Shown here one piece after another: positions 13,450-15,302 of a DNA stretch of 15,302 bases (the stretch's first letter is position 1; every line of letters begins with the position of its first letter). Position numbers and translations under genes: made by a program. The stretch is taken from the NCBI GenBank assembly GCA_964581385.1, contig CAZOOK010000067.1:1-15302 (forward strand), written 5' to 3'. This stretch comes from CAZOOK01 sp964581385 (GTDB lineage Bacteria > Pseudomonadota > Gammaproteobacteria > Nevskiales > Nevskiaceae). Below the pieces are notes generated by a model that did not search any database, was not told the DNA's origin, and saw nothing but the letters and a program-made list of their open reading frames with translations.

Positions 13450-14247
13450 TCAGTTCACTCCGAGCGCGTTGCACAAATCAGAGAGCACGTCGAGCGCGAG
13501 CGCGCGGTCGCCCGGTTTGCGCACTGGCACGGCCTCGCCCGTGTACTCTCCTCGCCCGCCCGTCAGCACGGCCGCCGTCGCTTCGGGGGCGTCGAACGCC
13601 GCAAACGTCGCGGCCTGAACGACGCTGAGCGCGCGGCGCGTCTTGAGGCACCACACGACCGGCTGATTCTCTCTCATCGCCGCGAGCACGCCGTACCACT
13701 TGTGTTGTGCAGATCCGGGGGCCTCGCGGCTCTGCAGCGCGCGCAAGAGAGCGACGCTCTCCGATCGAAGAACGTCCGTGTCTGTGTTGTTTTGAGACGT
13801 GCGCGTCGTCGCAGCGGCTGCGCGGCGGTTGAGTGTCTCAAAGAGGTGCGGCGTTTGCGTCGATCGCGCGTACGTCGCGCGCTGAGCCGTGTAGCACGCG
13901 AGTGCGTTGGCGTAGCCCATTTTGGCCGCGCACACCACGGCGTCGTCGCGCGGGTCGTCGGCGGTTCGATTTGGCGCGCCGCGTGGCGTCAGCGCGTCGT
14001 GCGCGAGGAACCCGAGCTCGAGCACGGCGTCGGTTTCGGCGTCGCTCGTCGCCGCGACGAACGCCGCGGCGAGCGCGCTCGTCACACGAGGAAAGGTGTC
14101 GGGCGTGACGAGCGCGCCGACCACCGCGCGCGCGCGCGCACGAGAACGAGCGCGCTGGACGGGCGACGCGCGCGCAACCGTCGACGCGACGAGCGCACTC
14201 TCGAATTGGAATTGAACGCTCGCGCTCGCGCTGGCGCTGGCGCTCAT
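13450..14247 (-). CDS. Orphan protein, 265 aa
   Basis: A 265-residue soluble protein of unknown function. It starts with a Ser-Ala repeat (MSASASASAS) encoded by GCTGGC/GCTCGC-type hexamers. An Arg-Ala-rich stretch (about residues 29-42) comes next, then a mostly helical remainder with no recognised motif. The C-terminal 80 residues look best folded (HKWYGVLAAMRENQPVVWCL onward). The start at 14247 is the only Met before about residue 110 that does not lie inside the F-box gene. Its start codon shares CATG 14245-14248 with the F-box gene. The frame is open further upstream to 14706, but that is the F-box gene's antisense shadow. It converges with the 275-aa gene across 64 bp. Confidence 0.75.
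   Translation of the reverse strand: MSASASASASVQFQFESALVASTVARASPVQRARSRARARAVVGALVTPDTFPRVTSALAAAFVAATSDAETDAVLELGFLAHDALTPRGAPNRTADDPRDDAVVCAAKMGYANALACYTAQRATYARSTQTPHLFETLNRRAAAATTRTSQNNTDTDVLRSESVALLRALQSREAPGSAQHKWYGVLAAMRENQPVVWCLKTRRALSVVQAATFAAFDAPEATAAVLTGGRGEYTGEAVPVRKPGDRALALDVLSDLCNALGVN
14217..14244 (-). repeat. Hexamer repeat at the start of the 265-aa gene
   Basis: Nearly five hexamers (CGCGCT twice, then GGCGCT twice, plus a partial copy) run up to the shared CATG at 14245-14248. They encode the Ser-Ala repeat of the 265-aa protein and form the immediate upstream region of the F-box gene. Confidence 0.85.
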
Positions 14248-15121
14248 GAAACGCGCGCGCGAAACGGACGGCGATGCCGACGTGACGGTTTTGAAACGTC
14301 CGCGCGGCTCAAACATAGCAGCCGTGTTGAGCGACTTGCCTCTCGACGTGATGGTGCACGTTCTGACGTGGTTGCGCGGGTCGGACGTCGCAAACACGGC
14401 GCTCTCGTGCAGGTCGGGGCGGCTCGCCTCGCTCGAGCTGTACGCGCACACGTTCGCGGCGTACGAAAAGGCGGGGTTCATCGACCCAATTGTGCGCGAG
14501 CGCACGGCGGCCGCGACCGATCCGCGCGCGCTCGCTCCGATTTTGCGCGACGTTGTGTTCCGCCCCGATCGCACCGCGCGCCTGCTCGGTCGCGACGTGC
14601 GCCACTGGCTCGCGCAGCGCGGCGAGGCCACGACGTTCATCCGCGCGCGCACAATCACGCCTCTCGTTGTTGACTTGCACACGTACTGCTTTGCGAATCC
14701 GAGCACGCCAGCTCCCGTCGAGAACTACGAAACGTTTGCTCTGCGCGTGGTCGCGAAGGACGTTCCGCCGGGCGAAGAAGTAGAGCTCGAAGGGTCGAAC
14801 GGCGTCGTGCTCGCGCACTGCCCCGACACGCACGGGTGGGGCGTCGTGCTCGTGAGCGGGCCGGCGATGCGCGCCGACGCGCCGAGCCCGATGGTGCTCT
14901 ACGCGGCGTGGAACGCCAACACGCACACGATGTTCTGGACCGCAGAGTGCACGTACGCCGCGCGCGCCGCGCTGGGGCGAGCGACCGCACACACCATGCG
15001 CCCGCGCAACCCGCATCTGCGCCTGCACCCTGACCGCGCCAGGACGCGTCTTCGTGAGCGCGAGAGAGACCGCGAACCCGCCACGTTGGCCGCGCGGGTG
15101 CGCGAGTGTGCACAAATGTAA
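14246..15121 (+). CDS. F-box domain protein, 291 aa
   Basis: Residues 28-65 match the F-box pattern: LSDLPLDVMVHVLTWL followed by an Asp, then LSCRSGR, as in LPxDvlxxIlxxL...D...LSxVsR. F-boxes bind Skp1 and bring targets to the cellular SCF ubiquitin ligase; large DNA viruses of eukaryotes often encode them. Basic clusters KRAR (2-5) and KRPR (17-20) precede it and could be nuclear signals. The rest (about 90-250) is a mixed alpha/beta region that may be the target-binding domain; no leucine-rich, WD or ankyrin repeats are seen. The tail (252-275) is Arg-rich. The start at 14246 is needed for the full F-box, since the next Met lies inside it. The gene ends just before the right inverted-repeat arm, a position where viral host-interaction genes are often found. 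Confidence 0.75.
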   Translation: MKRARETDGDADVTVLKRPRGSNIAAVLSDLPLDVMVHVLTWLRGSDVANTALSCRSGRLASLELYAHTFAAYEKAGFIDPIVRERTAAATDPRALAPILRDVVFRPDRTARLLGRDVRHWLAQRGEATTFIRARTITPLVVDLHTYCFANPSTPAPVENYETFALRVVAKDVPPGEEVELEGSNGVVLAHCPDTHGWGVVLVSGPAMRADAPSPMVLYAAWNANTHTMFWTAECTYAARAALGRATAHTMRPRNPHLRLHPDRARTRLRERERDREPATLAARVRECAQM

Positions 15122-15141
15122 CCGTCGGAAAAAGAAGCAGA

Positions 15142-15218
15142 TGCGCACACCTACCAAACCTGCGACCACCTGATGCATGGTTTGCGTACGCCCAGACCTG
15201 GCGCTGGCGACCAATTGT
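15142..15218 (-). repeat. Right arm of long inverted repeat
   Basis: This is the reverse complement of positions 1-77 with about five mismatches, starting 20 bp after the F-box gene stop. Together with the partial copy at about 15256-15302 it also forms a local inverted repeat, arms about 15162-15200 and 15263-15301, around a loop of about 62 bp. Confidence 0.9.
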
Positions 15219-15255
15219 GTCGCGTGACTTCCGGACCGGGGCGGACTGACACCCT

Positions 15256-15302
15256 CCAGCCACAGGTCTGGGCGTACGCAAACCATGCATCGCCTGGTCA
15301 CC
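15256..15302 (+). repeat. Third, truncated repeat copy
   Basis: Same orientation as the copy at 1-77. A core of 30 bases is identical to 19-49, then single differences appear (C for T, A for G) before the window ends. The differences show it is a separate copy, not a simple overlap of the two window ends. Confidence 0.85.

Noticed and set aside
1..15302. Polinton/Maverick-type element (15-20 kb with terminal inverted repeats)
   Set aside because: Size and inverted repeats fit, but no protein-primed DNA polymerase, integrase, capsid, protease or packaging ATPase is visible in any gene.
15256..15302. Circular molecule indicated by similarity of the two window ends
   Set aside because: The end copy differs from the start copy at several bases and lacks its first part, so it is a separate repeat copy and not a terminal overlap.
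1..15302. tRNA, rRNA or CRISPR array
   Set aside because: I saw no cloverleaf-type sequence, no rRNA-like stretch and no regularly spaced direct repeats with unique spacers.

Overview
The window looks like a piece of a GC-rich large eukaryotic DNA virus genome (Nucleocytoviricota-like) or a close relative. The basis is about 93% coding density by my own gene boundaries, 15 intronless genes on both strands, spacers mostly of 17-90 bp, a RecB-type PD-(D/E)XK nuclease, an F-box protein, small Cys-rich and CCCH zinc-finger proteins, large orphan proteins and several polytopic membrane proteins. GC-rich giant viruses such as pandoraviruses, molliviruses or medusaviruses are the natural comparison, but no hallmark gene (major capsid protein, DNA polymerase B, A32-type ATPase, RNA polymerase subunits) is present, so the lineage is an inference.

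Layout. Positions 1-77 are one arm of an inverted repeat whose partner is 15142-15218; a third, partial copy in the same orientation as the first runs off the right end. From 78 to 331 lies a conspicuously AT-rich upstream region with an AAATTC hexamer repeat and an E2F-like site. It leads into an acidic, zinc-ribbon, probably nuclear protein (332-1309, +). A compact leftward block follows (4810 to 1330): the nuclease, then a protein made of two tandem copies of one module, then four small orphans, two of which seem to be diverged relatives of that module.

At 4808-4811 the nuclease and a rightward membrane-anchored protein share a CATG as their two start codons. A second leftward block (12393 to 5440) holds a 1022-aa orphan, a 439-aa protein with a DAQ-repeat nuclear-type tail, a membrane protein with about 15 helices, and a CCCH zinc-finger protein. 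On the right are a polytopic membrane protein (+), a 265-aa orphan (-) and an F-box protein (+). The last two again share one CATG as both start codons.

How the genes fit together is only partly readable. The nuclease implies DNA recombination, repair or genome processing. The F-box protein implies use of the host SCF ubiquitin ligase. The zinc-ribbon and 439-aa proteins carry acidic tracts and nuclear-localisation-like clusters. The membrane proteins (213, 275 and 593 aa) could be virion-membrane or host-membrane proteins. The features I find most worth following are the four-member module family at 2229-3248, the two CATG-shared divergent starts, the distinct short tandem repeat in each longer intergenic spacer, and the flanking inverted repeats.
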